A stretch of DNA of 15,956 nt from Lachnospiraceae bacterium. GTDB lineage: Bacteria > Bacillota_A > Clostridia > Lachnospirales > Lachnospiraceae. Position 1 is the stretch's first letter, and every line of letters begins with the position of its first letter. Both the position numbers and the translations under genes were made by a program. The stretch covers positions 1-15,956 of the forward strand of contig JAIKXO010000330.1 in assembly GCA_024684065.1 (NCBI GenBank), given 5' to 3'. Shown here in pieces: positions 6,768 to 14,988 of the stretch. Under the pieces are notes generated by a model. It searched no databases and was not told where the DNA came from. It was given only the letters and a program-made list of their open reading frames with translations.

Positions 6768-8171
6768 GTGGCTTCGGCTGCCATTTCGATCACTTGGCTT
6801 TTTGGTTTCTGGGGGCAGCTTATATATGAAATAAACGCATGGTCTCAGATTGCTTCAGTCGCAATAAATATTTGCATAATTAGGGTAGGTCTTGATATAC
6901 TTAAGGGTATTTTTTCAGAGAATGAAGATGAGCCTGAGGATAGGGATGACTTTCGGGCAAAAAGAATACTTCTGGTTATACTGTTTGCAGGAAGCCTCAG
7001 CATTTATGCTGAGAATGCAATAGTCCACTTTTTGCTCATCCTGGGCATGTATGTCATAATCGCAATTTTGCCTACAGGGAGAAAAAAGGTAAAAAAAAGA
7101 GACGTCATTTATCTGGCAATATGCTTTTTTGCGGTATTTATCCTGAATGTTATTTCTAATTGGAGGGTGCTGTCCTTTGCATTAAGGCAAGTTTCAAATT
7201 CAACTCTGAGTGGTAACGCTCCAAAACCCTGGTGGAGGTTTTTCAATAATTATTGGACAGGCTTTTGGAACAGCGGGGATTATTTTTTAAAGAAAGCAAT
7301 ATGCTTTATCCCATCATACTTTGGCTTTTCGTTTATAATGCCAGATATGGCCTCTCCACTTATCATAAGAATACCCTGGATTATATTTACGGTATTATTG
7401 ACCCTTGGGATAATAGCACTGTTAATATATATTACTGTCTATAAAATTTTTACGGGTGACGAAACAGAAAAGCTTTTTGGCGCATGTATTTTTACTGGTC
7501 TTGTGGGTGCTTTCTATTTTATACCGTTTCAAAAACTCTGGGAATCAGGGAAGATGATGACTTATATTTCTCCGTATTTATACTTGGGCATGACGTTTAC
7601 TGTTTTTAAGCCGGAAAAATGTCAAAGGTTAAGAGAAATTTGGGGATGCAAGCATGAGGCTGGCTCGGAGAACAAGTTTGTCGGTTACCATTACATTATA
7701 AATAAGTACATAGGACACCTTATTTTAGCAGCCGCCTGTGTACTTATCATTACAAATGTATTGTTTGCTTTTTATGGCTATGGGCAAAGGATTGCAAATG
7801 CCAGAGGAAACGGGATCGGTGGAGCTTTCCCAAGTGACCAGATACCGATAATCAAAGAAAAATTCAATTTTGACTATTGTACAGATATCATTGATCCTTC
7901 CGTAAAATTGGTTGAACTTGATGTTGATCATGGTCTCGGAGAAAACAGGAAATCGGTCCTCACCTACCTTAAATTCAAAACTTATTATGCTGGCATAGAT
8001 TATTATGTTGATGATGATACCAATCTGTGGTTTTCTAATGAAATAGAAGAAATATCCCAGCCTGTGCACGAAAAAGCAAAACAAAATCCTGTAACGAATG
8101 CTGTTAAGGTTAAAGTTTCCGTACAGAAGGGTGTGGATGGCTTTTATGAAACAGTTGTTTCATCAAAATAA
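6768..8171 (+). CDS. Polytopic membrane protein, C-terminal half of the same frameshifted gene
   Basis: The nominal start is GTG 6768, but no ribosome site precedes it and the frame is meaningful upstream to about 6729, so this is best read as the continuation of the gene starting at 6115. It adds about nine hydrophobic segments, for example WLFGFWGQLIYEI, VIYLAICFFAVFILNVIS and LILAAACVLIITNVLFAFYG. A final ~115-residue soluble domain starts near GGAFPSDQIPIIKEKFNFDY and ends in VVSSK. Many helices plus a C-terminal soluble domain fit membrane glycosyltransferases or glycan-handling proteins of surface-polysaccharide clusters, consistent with the sugar genes downstream. The base composition is lower in GC than the rfb block, suggesting a separate origin. 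Translated alone, this half would probably not be functional. Confidence 0.6.
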   Translation: MASAAISITWLFGFWGQLIYEINAWSQIASVAINICIIRVGLDILKGIFSENEDEPEDRDDFRAKRILLVILFAGSLSIYAENAIVHFLLILGMYVIIAILPTGRKKVKKRDVIYLAICFFAVFILNVISNWRVLSFALRQVSNSTLSGNAPKPWWRFFNNYWTGFWNSGDYFLKKAICFIPSYFGFSFIMPDMASPLIIRIPWIIFTVLLTLGIIALLIYITVYKIFTGDETEKLFGACIFTGLVGAFYFIPFQKLWESGKMMTYISPYLYLGMTFTVFKPEKCQRLREIWGCKHEAGSENKFVGYHYIINKYIGHLILAAACVLIITNVLFAFYGYGQRIANARGNGIGGAFPSDQIPIIKEKFNFDYCTDIIDPSVKLVELDVDHGLGENRKSVLTYLKFKTYYAGIDYYVDDDTNLWFSNEIEEISQPVHEKAKQNPVTNAVKVKVSVQKGVDGFYETVVSSK

Positions 8172-8172
8172 G

Positions 8173-8536
8173 GTAAGTATCAGTGTTTATTTCGAAAAGA
8201 TCATTAATTCATATTATGCAGGACATATATACACCACTTCTTTTGGGCTGGCAGATAGATTGGCACTACCAATGATCGCAATATTGCTTTATTGGAGATT
8301 TATTGTCGGGTCAAAAACAACTTCTTTTTCAAAAGTAATCGTTATATGTGCTTGCAATTTCAACAGGCCTAAAAGAACCTATTGCCCTTTCAATATTATG
8401 TGGCATAGGGACTACATGTATCACTATGTTATTCAACTCAAAAACATGTAAAAAAGGATTATTAGCCGGGATATTTATTTGTCTGTTTTTATTTTTTTCC
8501 TTAAAATATTATTTTTTAAAAAGAGATGAGTTTTAA
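8173..8536 (+). pseudogene. Remnant of a second membrane protein, frameshifted
   Basis: Directly after the stop at 8171, one frame reads YFEKIINSYYAGHIYTTSFG and then LADRLALPMIAILLYWRFIV. Near 8336-8350 the sense moves to another frame, which reads LAISTGLKEPIALSILCGIG, then LLAGIFICLFLFFSLKYYFL and ends KRDEF at TAA (8534-8536). Both parts are strongly hydrophobic and read as consecutive membrane helices of one protein. No start or ribosome site introduces the first part, so this is the C-terminal tail of a lost gene with an extra frameshift. It may be related to the preceding membrane protein or to an O-antigen polymerase-type protein; the family is not identified. Confidence 0.5.
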
Positions 8537-8835
8537 ATGATGAAAGGATAATTTCCCGGAACAGATATTTGAATTTACTGAATAATTAATTGCTGATGCC
8601 TCATATATTCTATAATCGTTTTTTCATAACTTCATAATCTTTACGGATACGAAACTTGATATACTAAGAGAGCCTTGGTAGAATTAACATGCAAAAATAA
8701 AATACAGATAATCATGAAAGAGTATTATATGGAAAGCTGCAGTCTTATTTAGTATTAAGAGACGATCAGATCGATTTTTCAGGTGTTATGCGAAACTTTA
8801 CGGCAGTGCTGATATTATTACATGAGGTGGAATGA
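8537..8835 (+). other. Leader region upstream of the CDP-sugar operon
   Basis: About 300 AT-rich bases lie between the membrane-protein remnant and rfbF. No coding frame is supported. It contains promoter-like boxes (TATAAT at 8611-8616 and an extended -10 at 8657-8665) and a short perfect palindrome, CGATC-A-GATCG, at 8763-8773 followed by five T, too short for a terminator but possible as a regulator site. The operon promoter most likely lies here. Confidence 0.35.
8657..8665 (+). promoter_or_regulatory. Extended -10 promoter candidate for the CDP-sugar operon
   Basis: TGATATACT (8657-8665) matches the extended -10 form TGnTATAAT with one change. The -35 region at 17-18 bases is poor, which extended -10 promoters tolerate. 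It would give a leader of about 165 nt before rfbF. Confidence 0.35.
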
Positions 8836-9618
8836 TTGAAAACCGTAATCCTTGCCGGCGGGATGGGTACCCGCATCTCAGAAGAATCCGAATACAGGCC
8901 CAAGCCAATGATAGAAATAGGCGGGAGACCGATCCTGTGGCATATTATGAAAGAATACAGCTATTATGGCTTTAATGAGTTTATTATCTGCGCAGGATAT
9001 AAACAACATATGATAAAGGAGTGGTTTGCGGATTATTTCCTGTATACATCGGATATAACCTTTGATTTTACCAAAGGAAACGAAATGATAGTGCATGACA
9101 GGCGTACCGAGCCGTGGAAGGTTACCATAGTGGATACAGGCTATAATACCATGACAGGGGGAAGGCTCAAGCGTATACAGCAGTATATCGGGGATGAGAC
9201 CTTTATGATGACCTATGGTGACGGAGTATGCGATGTTGACATAGAGAGGCTTGTTGCATATCATAGAGAACACGGGAAGACAGCTACTCTGACCGCGGTC
9301 ATGCTCGAACAGCAGAAGGGCATACTTGATATAGACTATGACGGCTATGGGGCGGTCAGGTCCTTCAGGGAAAAGAAAAAAGCGGACGATATCCCTATAA
9401 ATGCGGGATATATGGTCTTTGAGCCTGAGATATTCGACTATCTTACTTTCGGTGATAAGACCGTGCTTGAAAAGAAACCGCTTGCGATGTTAGCAGAAGA
9501 GGGCCAGCTTATGTCCTATGTCCATAAAGGCTTTTGGAAATGCATGGACAATATCAAAGAAAAGAATGAGCTGGAGGAGCTGTGGAGTTCAGGTGAGGCT
9601 CCATGGAAAAAATGGTAG
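8836..9618 (+). CDS. rfbF: Glucose-1-phosphate cytidylyltransferase (RfbF)
   Basis: This enzyme makes CDP-glucose from CTP and glucose 1-phosphate, the first step to CDP-linked 3,6-dideoxyhexoses. The N-terminus carries the nucleotidyltransferase signature LAGGMGTRISEESEYRPKPM (residues 6-25) with K23, followed by IGGRPILWHIMKEYSYYGF. YGDGVCDVD provides the metal-binding Asp. AGYMVFEP and KGFWKCMDN near the C-terminus are typical of RfbF rather than of glucose-1-phosphate uridylyl- or thymidylyltransferases. The 260-residue length matches the family (~257). The start is TTG at 8836: a strong site, GAGGTGG (8824-8830), lies 5 bases before it, and the nearby ATG at 8832 is out of frame. The next gene begins 6 bases after its stop, so the two are co-transcribed. 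Intact; identification is confident. Confidence 0.95.
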   Translation: MKTVILAGGMGTRISEESEYRPKPMIEIGGRPILWHIMKEYSYYGFNEFIICAGYKQHMIKEWFADYFLYTSDITFDFTKGNEMIVHDRRTEPWKVTIVDTGYNTMTGGRLKRIQQYIGDETFMMTYGDGVCDVDIERLVAYHREHGKTATLTAVMLEQQKGILDIDYDGYGAVRSFREKKKADDIPINAGYMVFEPEIFDYLTFGDKTVLEKKPLAMLAEEGQLMSYVHKGFWKCMDNIKEKNELEELWSSGEAPWKKW

Positions 9619-9624
9619 ATTTTT

Positions 9625-10644
9625 ATGAAGAAGATAAGTATTCTCGTACCCTGTTATAATGAAGTGGAAAATGCCGAACCAATGGCAAATGCTCTGAGGA
9701 AAATAATGAAGGAAGAACTTCCCCGGTATGATTATGAGATAGTTTTCATAGACAATTGCTCTTATGACGGGACGAGAGAGATAATCGAAAGGCTCTGCAA
9801 GGAAGATGGAAAGATCAGGGCGATCTTCAATATGGCCAATTTCGGACAGTTTAATTCACCTTTCTACGGGATGTGTCAATGCACAGGCGACTGTGTAATA
9901 CCTATATGCTGTGATTTTCAGGATCCGGTAGAGCTTATTCCGGTTTTTGTATCCGAATGGGAAAAGGGTCACAGGGTAGTAAGCGGAATAAAGACCTCCA
10001 GCAAGGAAAACGGATTTATTTATTTTCTCAGGAGTTTATATTACAAAGCCATCAGAAATATGTCCGAGGTTAAGATGATCGAGCATTTTACCGGCTTCGG
10101 GCTTTATGACAAAACCTTTATCCAGCTTATAAGGCAGTTAGATGATCCTGTTCCGTTTCTCAGGGGAATAGTGGCTGAATACGGCAAAAGCTTTAATATG
10201 GTCGAAATACAGTATGAGCAGGCAAAGCGAAGAGCGGGCAGGACACATAACGGGTTTTACTCTCTCTATGACGCCGCCATGCTCAGTTTCACTTCTTATA
10301 CAAAGATAGGCCTGAGGCTTGCGGTGCTTTTCGGTTTTCTGGTCTCGCTTATCAGCGTTATCATAGCCATAGTTTATTTCATATTAAAAATTACCAACTG
10401 GAACAAGTATCAGGCGGGTTATGCGCCGATGATCATCGGTATCTTCCTGCTTGGCGGGATACAGCTGTTTTTTATAGGATTTATCGGCGAATATATACTG
10501 AACATAAATACAAGAGTGATACGCAGGCCTATGGTTATTGAGGAGAGAAGGATTAATTTCGATACGGATAAGCCTGACGGGGATAATGCTGATCAGTTTA
10601 CGGATTTAAATATGCGTGGGGATGGTAACGCACCTCCCTGCTGA
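9625..10644 (+). CDS. GT2 family membrane-anchored glycosyltransferase (DPM1/GtrB-like)
   Basis: The 339-residue protein has a GT-A domain followed by two membrane helices, like polyprenyl-phosphate sugar transferases (dolichol-phosphate mannose synthase, GtrB). Visible motifs are ILVPCYNEVENAE (residues 6-18), FIDNCSYDGT (41-50) and the metal-binding DFQDP (97-101), the counterpart of DxD. Hydrophobic segments lie at about 231-255 and 267-289, with the basic RVIRRP motif just after. The last ~30 residues are polar and variable. Its place directly after rfbF suggests that it moves a sugar of this pathway, or a partner sugar, onto undecaprenyl phosphate or a lipid-linked glycan at the inner face of the membrane. 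CDP-sugars are not the usual donors of characterised GtrB enzymes, so the donor is open. The ATG at 9625 has only a weak ribosome site and may rely on coupling to rfbF. Confidence 0.85.
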   Translation: MKKISILVPCYNEVENAEPMANALRKIMKEELPRYDYEIVFIDNCSYDGTREIIERLCKEDGKIRAIFNMANFGQFNSPFYGMCQCTGDCVIPICCDFQDPVELIPVFVSEWEKGHRVVSGIKTSSKENGFIYFLRSLYYKAIRNMSEVKMIEHFTGFGLYDKTFIQLIRQLDDPVPFLRGIVAEYGKSFNMVEIQYEQAKRRAGRTHNGFYSLYDAAMLSFTSYTKIGLRLAVLFGFLVSLISVIIAIVYFILKITNWNKYQAGYAPMIIGIFLLGGIQLFFIGFIGEYILNINTRVIRRPMVIEERRINFDTDKPDGDNADQFTDLNMRGDGNAPPC

Positions 10645-10711
10645 TCTTGTATATGATTATAGAGGGGAAGGCTTTTTACAGCTTTAATATGATAGATTAC
10701 GGTATATAAAT

Positions 10712-12553
10712 ATGAAGATACGACTTGCGGATTACGTTGCGGATTTCTTAGTTGAACATGGGGTTACTGATTGTTTCAGCGTTGTAGGCGGAGGAGCCAT
10801 GCACTTAAACGATGCCCTCGGACATAAAAAAGGCCTCAGGGTGTTCTACGCCCATCATGAACAGGCCTGCGCCATGGCTGCCGAAGCATATGCAAGACTG
10901 GACAACAGGATAGCCGCAGTCTGCGTCACTACGGGACCGGGTGGTACTAATGCGATTACCGGAGTTTTGGGGGGATGGTTAGATTCTATCCCGATGTTTG
11001 TCATAAGCGGCCAGGTCCGTTATGATACTACGGCGCGTTACTTATTTAAGACTTCCGGTGCCAGGGTAAGGGCTCTTGGGGATCAGGAATATGACATAAC
11101 AAGATCAGTATCTTCCATGACAAAATATGCTGTTATGGTAGAGGATCCGAAGAGTATAAGATATGAACTGGAAAAAGCATGGCATCTGGCGCATACCGGG
11201 CGTCCGGGTCCTGTATGGATAGATATACCGGTAAATTTTCAGGGGATGGAAATAGAGACGGATGAACTGTACGGATATGATCCGTCCGAAGATAACAGAT
11301 CCCTTCCTCCGAAGGTTCCGGAGGATATCATCAAAACAGTGATAGATAAGATAAAAAGGGCAGAAAGGCCTGTTTTTCATGCCGGTTATGGCATAAGGCT
11401 CTCCGGAGCATATGACGCTTTCCGCTCGGTACTTGAAAAGCTGAATATCCCGGTAGTGACTTACTGGAATGCGGCAGACCTCATAGAGGATGATCATCCC
11501 TTGTATTGCGGGCGGGCAGGTAATATGGGAGACCGTCCGGGAAATTTCGCCATACAGAATTCGGACCTTATTCTGGCCGTCGGAACCCGCATATCCATAA
11601 GGCAGGTAGGATATAACTGGAAGACCTGGGCCAGAGCTGCCGAAGTTATCATGGTAGATATTGATGAGGGTGAATTAAAAAAGCATACCCTTCATGTTGA
11701 AATGCCTGTATGGGCCGATGCCAAGGATTTTCTGGAAAAACTTGACAGAGCAGCTGATCATCCGGTATCTGATAAAACTGACTGGATTGAGACTACTCAG
11801 GCGTGGAAAAGGGATTACCCCGTAGTTATGCCGGGACATTTTGAGGAGAACGGTGAAACTGCCAATGTATATGCGTTTATCGGATATCTCAGCGGGAAGC
11901 TTCCCGAGAACAGCCTGACTGCCGTATCCAACGGAGCCTGCTGTGTAGTCGGGAACCAGGCCTATGTAATAAAAAAAGGAAGCCGCATGGCGAATAACAG
12001 TGCCGTGGCAAGTATGGGATACGGACTGCCTGCCGCAATAGGGACCTGTATCGGAGGAGGTATAAGGGAGACGATATGCCTTGAGGGGGACGGAAGTATA
12101 ATGATGAACCTTCAGGAGCTTCAGACGATAATCACAAATAAGCTTCCGATAAAGATCTTCCTCATCAATAACTGCGGATATCATTCCATAAGGATTACAC
12201 AGACTAATATTTTCGGAGGGCATACTAAAGTAGGAATAGGTCCCGAGTCTGGAGATCTTTCTTTTCCGGAGTATAAAAAAATAGCAGAAGCATTCGGATA
12301 TCCTTATCTGAGCGCCCACAGCAATTCGGAAATGATGGAAGTTGTTGATAAAGCTCTTGCTATGGAAGGCGCGGTATTTGTCGAGATATTTACAGGAACG
12401 GAACAGGTATGGGAGCCTAAAAGCAGCACAAAGAGACTGCCGGACGGAAGCCTTGTCAGTCCTCCCCTGGAGGATCTTGCGCCTTTCCTTTCAAGAGAAG
12501 AGCTTAAAAAAAATATGTTTATACCGTTGATCGACGATGGTTTGGAGTCTTAG
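10712..12553 (+). CDS. Thiamine-diphosphate enzyme of the acetolactate synthase superfamily, probable YerE-type sugar acetyl-branching enzyme
   Basis: The 613-residue protein has the three-domain layout of ThDP enzymes such as acetolactate synthase. The N-terminal PYR domain carries the cofactor-activating glutamate, E50, in AHHEQACAMAAEAYAR, and TTGPGGTNAITGVLGGWLDS after it. The central domain includes GRAGNMGDRPGNFAIQNSDL and LILAVGTRISIRQVGY. The C-terminal PP domain has the ThDP/Mg motif starting GDGS (459-462) and ending with NN (486-487). The position between rfbF and rfbH argues against amino-acid synthesis: in yersiniose biosynthesis the related enzyme YerE uses pyruvate and CDP-4-keto-3,6-dideoxyglucose to add a two-carbon acetyl branch at C4. 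I infer that role here. The C-terminal ~40 residues (KSSTKRLPDGSLVSPPLEDL) are like those of sugar-cluster members of the family. There is no clear ribosome site at the ATG, and 67 bases separate it from the glycosyltransferase. The ThDP fold is certain; the substrate is inferred. Confidence 0.88.
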   Translation: MKIRLADYVADFLVEHGVTDCFSVVGGGAMHLNDALGHKKGLRVFYAHHEQACAMAAEAYARLDNRIAAVCVTTGPGGTNAITGVLGGWLDSIPMFVISGQVRYDTTARYLFKTSGARVRALGDQEYDITRSVSSMTKYAVMVEDPKSIRYELEKAWHLAHTGRPGPVWIDIPVNFQGMEIETDELYGYDPSEDNRSLPPKVPEDIIKTVIDKIKRAERPVFHAGYGIRLSGAYDAFRSVLEKLNIPVVTYWNAADLIEDDHPLYCGRAGNMGDRPGNFAIQNSDLILAVGTRISIRQVGYNWKTWARAAEVIMVDIDEGELKKHTLHVEMPVWADAKDFLEKLDRAADHPVSDKTDWIETTQAWKRDYPVVMPGHFEENGETANVYAFIGYLSGKLPENSLTAVSNGACCVVGNQAYVIKKGSRMANNSAVASMGYGLPAAIGTCIGGGIRETICLEGDGSIMMNLQELQTIITNKLPIKIFLINNCGYHSIRITQTNIFGGHTKVGIGPESGDLSFPEYKKIAEAFGYPYLSAHSNSEMMEVVDKALAMEGAVFVEIFTGTEQVWEPKSSTKRLPDGSLVSPPLEDLAPFLSREELKKNMFIPLIDDGLES

Positions 12554-12578
12554 TTTTTTAATAAAACGAGGTAAAAGC

Positions 12579-13904
12579 ATGTCACAGGATCAATCAAGAT
12601 CTCATATACTTGAGCTAGTCAGGGAGTATTGCGATACATTTCATAAGAAGAAACCATATGAGAAAGGTGACAGGATCCCCTATGCCTCCAGGGTGTACGA
12701 CAGTGAGGAGATGGTAAATCTTGTAGACTCCGCGCTGGAGTTCTGGCTGACATCGGGCAGATATACAGAGGAGTTTGAAAGAGAGTTTTCAAAATATCTG
12801 GGGATAAGATCCTGTTCACTGGTAAATTCCGGATCATCGGCAAATCTTCTGGCGTTTATGGCTCTTACTTCACCGTTGCTTGGCGATAGGAGGATAGAAA
12901 GAGGCGATGAGGTTATAACGGTGGCAGCAGGCTTTCCCACTACGATAGCCCCCATAGTCCAGTATGGAGCCCTTCCTGTTTTTGTGGATGTTACGATACC
13001 GCAGTATAATATAGATGTGTCAAAGCTTGAGGATGCAGTTTCCGATAAAACCAGGGCGGTAATGATAGCTCATACTCTCGGAAATCCTTTTGATCTTAAG
13101 GCCGTTAAGGGCTTTTGTGACAGACACGGGCTTTGGCTTATTGAAGATAATTGTGATGCGCTTGGGTCAGTATACAACATTGACGGAGAAGACAGATTGA
13201 CCGGTACGGTCGGTGATCTTGGGACCTCCAGCTTTTATCCGCCCCACCACCTGACTATGGGAGAAGGCGGAGCCGTGTATACTGACGACCCTCTGTTAAA
13301 TAAGATAGTACGATCCCTGAGGGACTGGGGAAGGGACTGCGTTTGCCCCCCGGGCAGAGACAATCTCTGCGGTCACAGATATGACGGGCAATATGGAGAG
13401 CTTCCCGAAGGATATGACCATAAATATGTATATTCTCATTTCGGTTATAATCTGAAGGCGACTGATATGCAGGCTGCCATAGGCTGTGCCCAGCTCAGGA
13501 AATTTCCTTCCTTTGTGGAAAAGAGGCGTCATAATTTCGAAAGACTTTCAGCTTTATTAAGCGGTATGGATGAATTCTTTATACTTCCTGAGGCATGTGA
13601 GGGCTCTAAGCCAAGCTGGTTCGGATTCATGATAACCTGCAGGGAGGGTACTGACAGAAATAAGGTCGTACAGTACCTTGAATCAAAGCAGATTCAGACC
13701 AGGATGCTCTTTGCGGGGAATATCATAAAACATCCCTGCTTTGATTTGCTGAAAAAGAGCGGCGAAGGCTATCGCGTATCCGGAAGCCTTGACAATACGG
13801 AAAGGATAATGAGGGATACTTTCTGGATAGGGGTTTATCCCGGAATGACGGATGAAATGCTTGATTATATGGCAGAAGTTCTTAAAGAGGCGGTAAATGT
13901 CTGA
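12579..13904 (+). CDS. rfbH: CDP-4-keto-6-deoxyglucose 3-dehydrase (RfbH/AscC, E1)
   Basis: This PMP-dependent [2Fe-2S] enzyme removes the C3 hydroxyl of CDP-4-keto-6-deoxyglucose, giving a 3,6-dideoxy product together with a reductase partner. It has the DegT/AHBA aminotransferase fold but with the diagnostic change: in SFYPPHHLTMGEGG the PLP lysine is replaced by H223, as in characterised E1 enzymes. Iron-sulfur cysteines are visible as C254-x-C256-x7-C264 (RDCVCPPGRDNLCGHR) with C192 (EDNCDALG) as the fourth, matching the C-x57-C-x1-C-x7-C pattern except for a few extra residues in the first spacer. The start chosen is ATG 12579, with GAGGT 8 bases upstream; an upstream ATG at 12537 would overlap the previous gene and add 14 foreign-looking residues. 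The length of 441 aa fits the family. It overlaps rfbG by 8 bases. Confidence 0.94.
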   Translation: MSQDQSRSHILELVREYCDTFHKKKPYEKGDRIPYASRVYDSEEMVNLVDSALEFWLTSGRYTEEFEREFSKYLGIRSCSLVNSGSSANLLAFMALTSPLLGDRRIERGDEVITVAAGFPTTIAPIVQYGALPVFVDVTIPQYNIDVSKLEDAVSDKTRAVMIAHTLGNPFDLKAVKGFCDRHGLWLIEDNCDALGSVYNIDGEDRLTGTVGDLGTSSFYPPHHLTMGEGGAVYTDDPLLNKIVRSLRDWGRDCVCPPGRDNLCGHRYDGQYGELPEGYDHKYVYSHFGYNLKATDMQAAIGCAQLRKFPSFVEKRRHNFERLSALLSGMDEFFILPEACEGSKPSWFGFMITCREGTDRNKVVQYLESKQIQTRMLFAGNIIKHPCFDLLKKSGEGYRVSGSLDNTERIMRDTFWIGVYPGMTDEMLDYMAEVLKEAVNV

Positions 13905-14979
13905 TCTTTCATTTTATAAAAACAAAAGAGTTCTGGTCACAGGCCATACGGGATTTAAAGGGAGCTATATGTGCGGGGTATTGCTCCGTGAAGGGGCGGA
14001 GGTATTCGGATATGCCCTTGATCCGCCTACGGAGCCAAGCCTGTTTGAACTGTGCGGGTTGACTGAAAAGGTCAATTCATTTAAAGGTGATGTCAGGGAT
14101 TTATCAGATCTTAAAAGTGTATTTAATGAGGCTCATCCCGAAATAGTCATTCACATGGCAGCCCAGCCAATTGTGAGGGAAGCATATCATAAACCGGTTG
14201 AAACCTTTGAGACAAATATCATGGGAACGGTGAATCTTCTTGAATGCTGCAGGTTGACTGATTCGGTCAGATCTGTGATAAATGTGACGACAGACAAGGT
14301 ATACAGAAACGATGAATTGGACAGGGGATATGTGGAGACTGATATTCTGGATGGTTACGATCCTTATTCCAATTCCAAATCCTGTTCCGAGCTTGTAACG
14401 GCAAGCTACATAAGATCTTTTCTCAGAGAAAAAAATATTGCGGTTTCTACCTGCAGGGCCGGAAATGTCATCGGCGGAGGAGATTTCGCGAAGGACCGTA
14501 TAATCCCCGACTGTATAAGAGCCGTTGAAAAAGGAGAGGAGATCATTGTAAGAAATCCCTGTTCCATAAGGCCGTATCAGCATGTGCTTGAGCCGGTGTG
14601 CGCATATCTTATGATCGCAATGGAGCAGTATAAAAATCCTCTCTTGTCCGGATGCTATAATGTAGGACCGGAGGAAGATGACTGTTATTCCACCGGGAGG
14701 TTAACGGAGCTTTTCTGCGAAAAATGGAATGATGCCACAAAGCGGTCAGAAAGCGAAGGTTTCAGAGCCTCATGGAAGAACATATCTGATGACGGACCCC
14801 ATGAAGCGGGATTTTTAAAGCTTGACTGCACTAAGCTTAAAGAGACCTTTGACTGGAAGCCTAAGTGGAATGTCGAAAGGGCAATGGAGGAAATCATTTT
14901 TTTTGAAAAGGGATACCAAAATGGTACTGCCCCGGAAGACCTTATGTTTGAAACAATAAAGAAGTATCTTTCAGAATGA
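13897..14979 (+). CDS. rfbG: CDP-glucose 4,6-dehydratase (RfbG)
   Basis: This extended SDR enzyme converts CDP-glucose to CDP-4-keto-6-deoxyglucose using bound NAD. Motifs in order: GHTGFKG (16-22) for dinucleotide binding, HMAAQPIVREAY (86-97), the TTDKVYRN segment with the T132-D133-K134 catalytic stretch, and Y157-x3-K161 in YDPYSNSKSCSELV. CRAGNVIGGGDFAKDRIIPD and IRPYQHVLEP are hallmarks of CDP-glucose rather than dTDP-glucose dehydratases. The length of 360 aa matches the family. GAGG lies 9 bases before the ATG inside the end of rfbH, and the 8-base overlap suggests translational coupling. It acts after RfbF and before RfbH, although it is placed after both. Intact; identification is confident. 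Confidence 0.95.
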   Translation: MSDLSFYKNKRVLVTGHTGFKGSYMCGVLLREGAEVFGYALDPPTEPSLFELCGLTEKVNSFKGDVRDLSDLKSVFNEAHPEIVIHMAAQPIVREAYHKPVETFETNIMGTVNLLECCRLTDSVRSVINVTTDKVYRNDELDRGYVETDILDGYDPYSNSKSCSELVTASYIRSFLREKNIAVSTCRAGNVIGGGDFAKDRIIPDCIRAVEKGEEIIVRNPCSIRPYQHVLEPVCAYLMIAMEQYKNPLLSGCYNVGPEEDDCYSTGRLTELFCEKWNDATKRSESEGFRASWKNISDDGPHEAGFLKLDCTKLKETFDWKPKWNVERAMEEIIFFEKGYQNGTAPEDLMFETIKKYLSE

Positions 14980-14988
14980 AGCCAGAGA

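Noticed and set aside
8098..8172. Start of the 117-codon frame overlapping the end of the membrane protein
   Set aside because: The part before 8172 is out of frame with a clearly coding sequence and is a shadow; only the part after 8172 has membrane-protein character.
11675..12319. Minus-strand open frame of 214 codons inside the ThDP enzyme gene
   Set aside because: It is antisense to well-defined ThDP motifs, rich in Ser/Tyr/Ile of random type, and has no ribosome site.
10712..12553. IlvB, acetolactate synthase for branched-chain amino acids
   Set aside because: The fold matches, but the gene is inside a CDP-dideoxysugar operon with no ilvN/ilvC neighbour; a sugar-modifying YerE-type role fits better, though it is not proven.
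12537..12578. Upstream ATG start for rfbH
   Set aside because: It would overlap the previous gene by 17 bases and add 14 hydrophobic/basic residues not typical of RfbH; ATG 12579 has GAGGT at suitable spacing.
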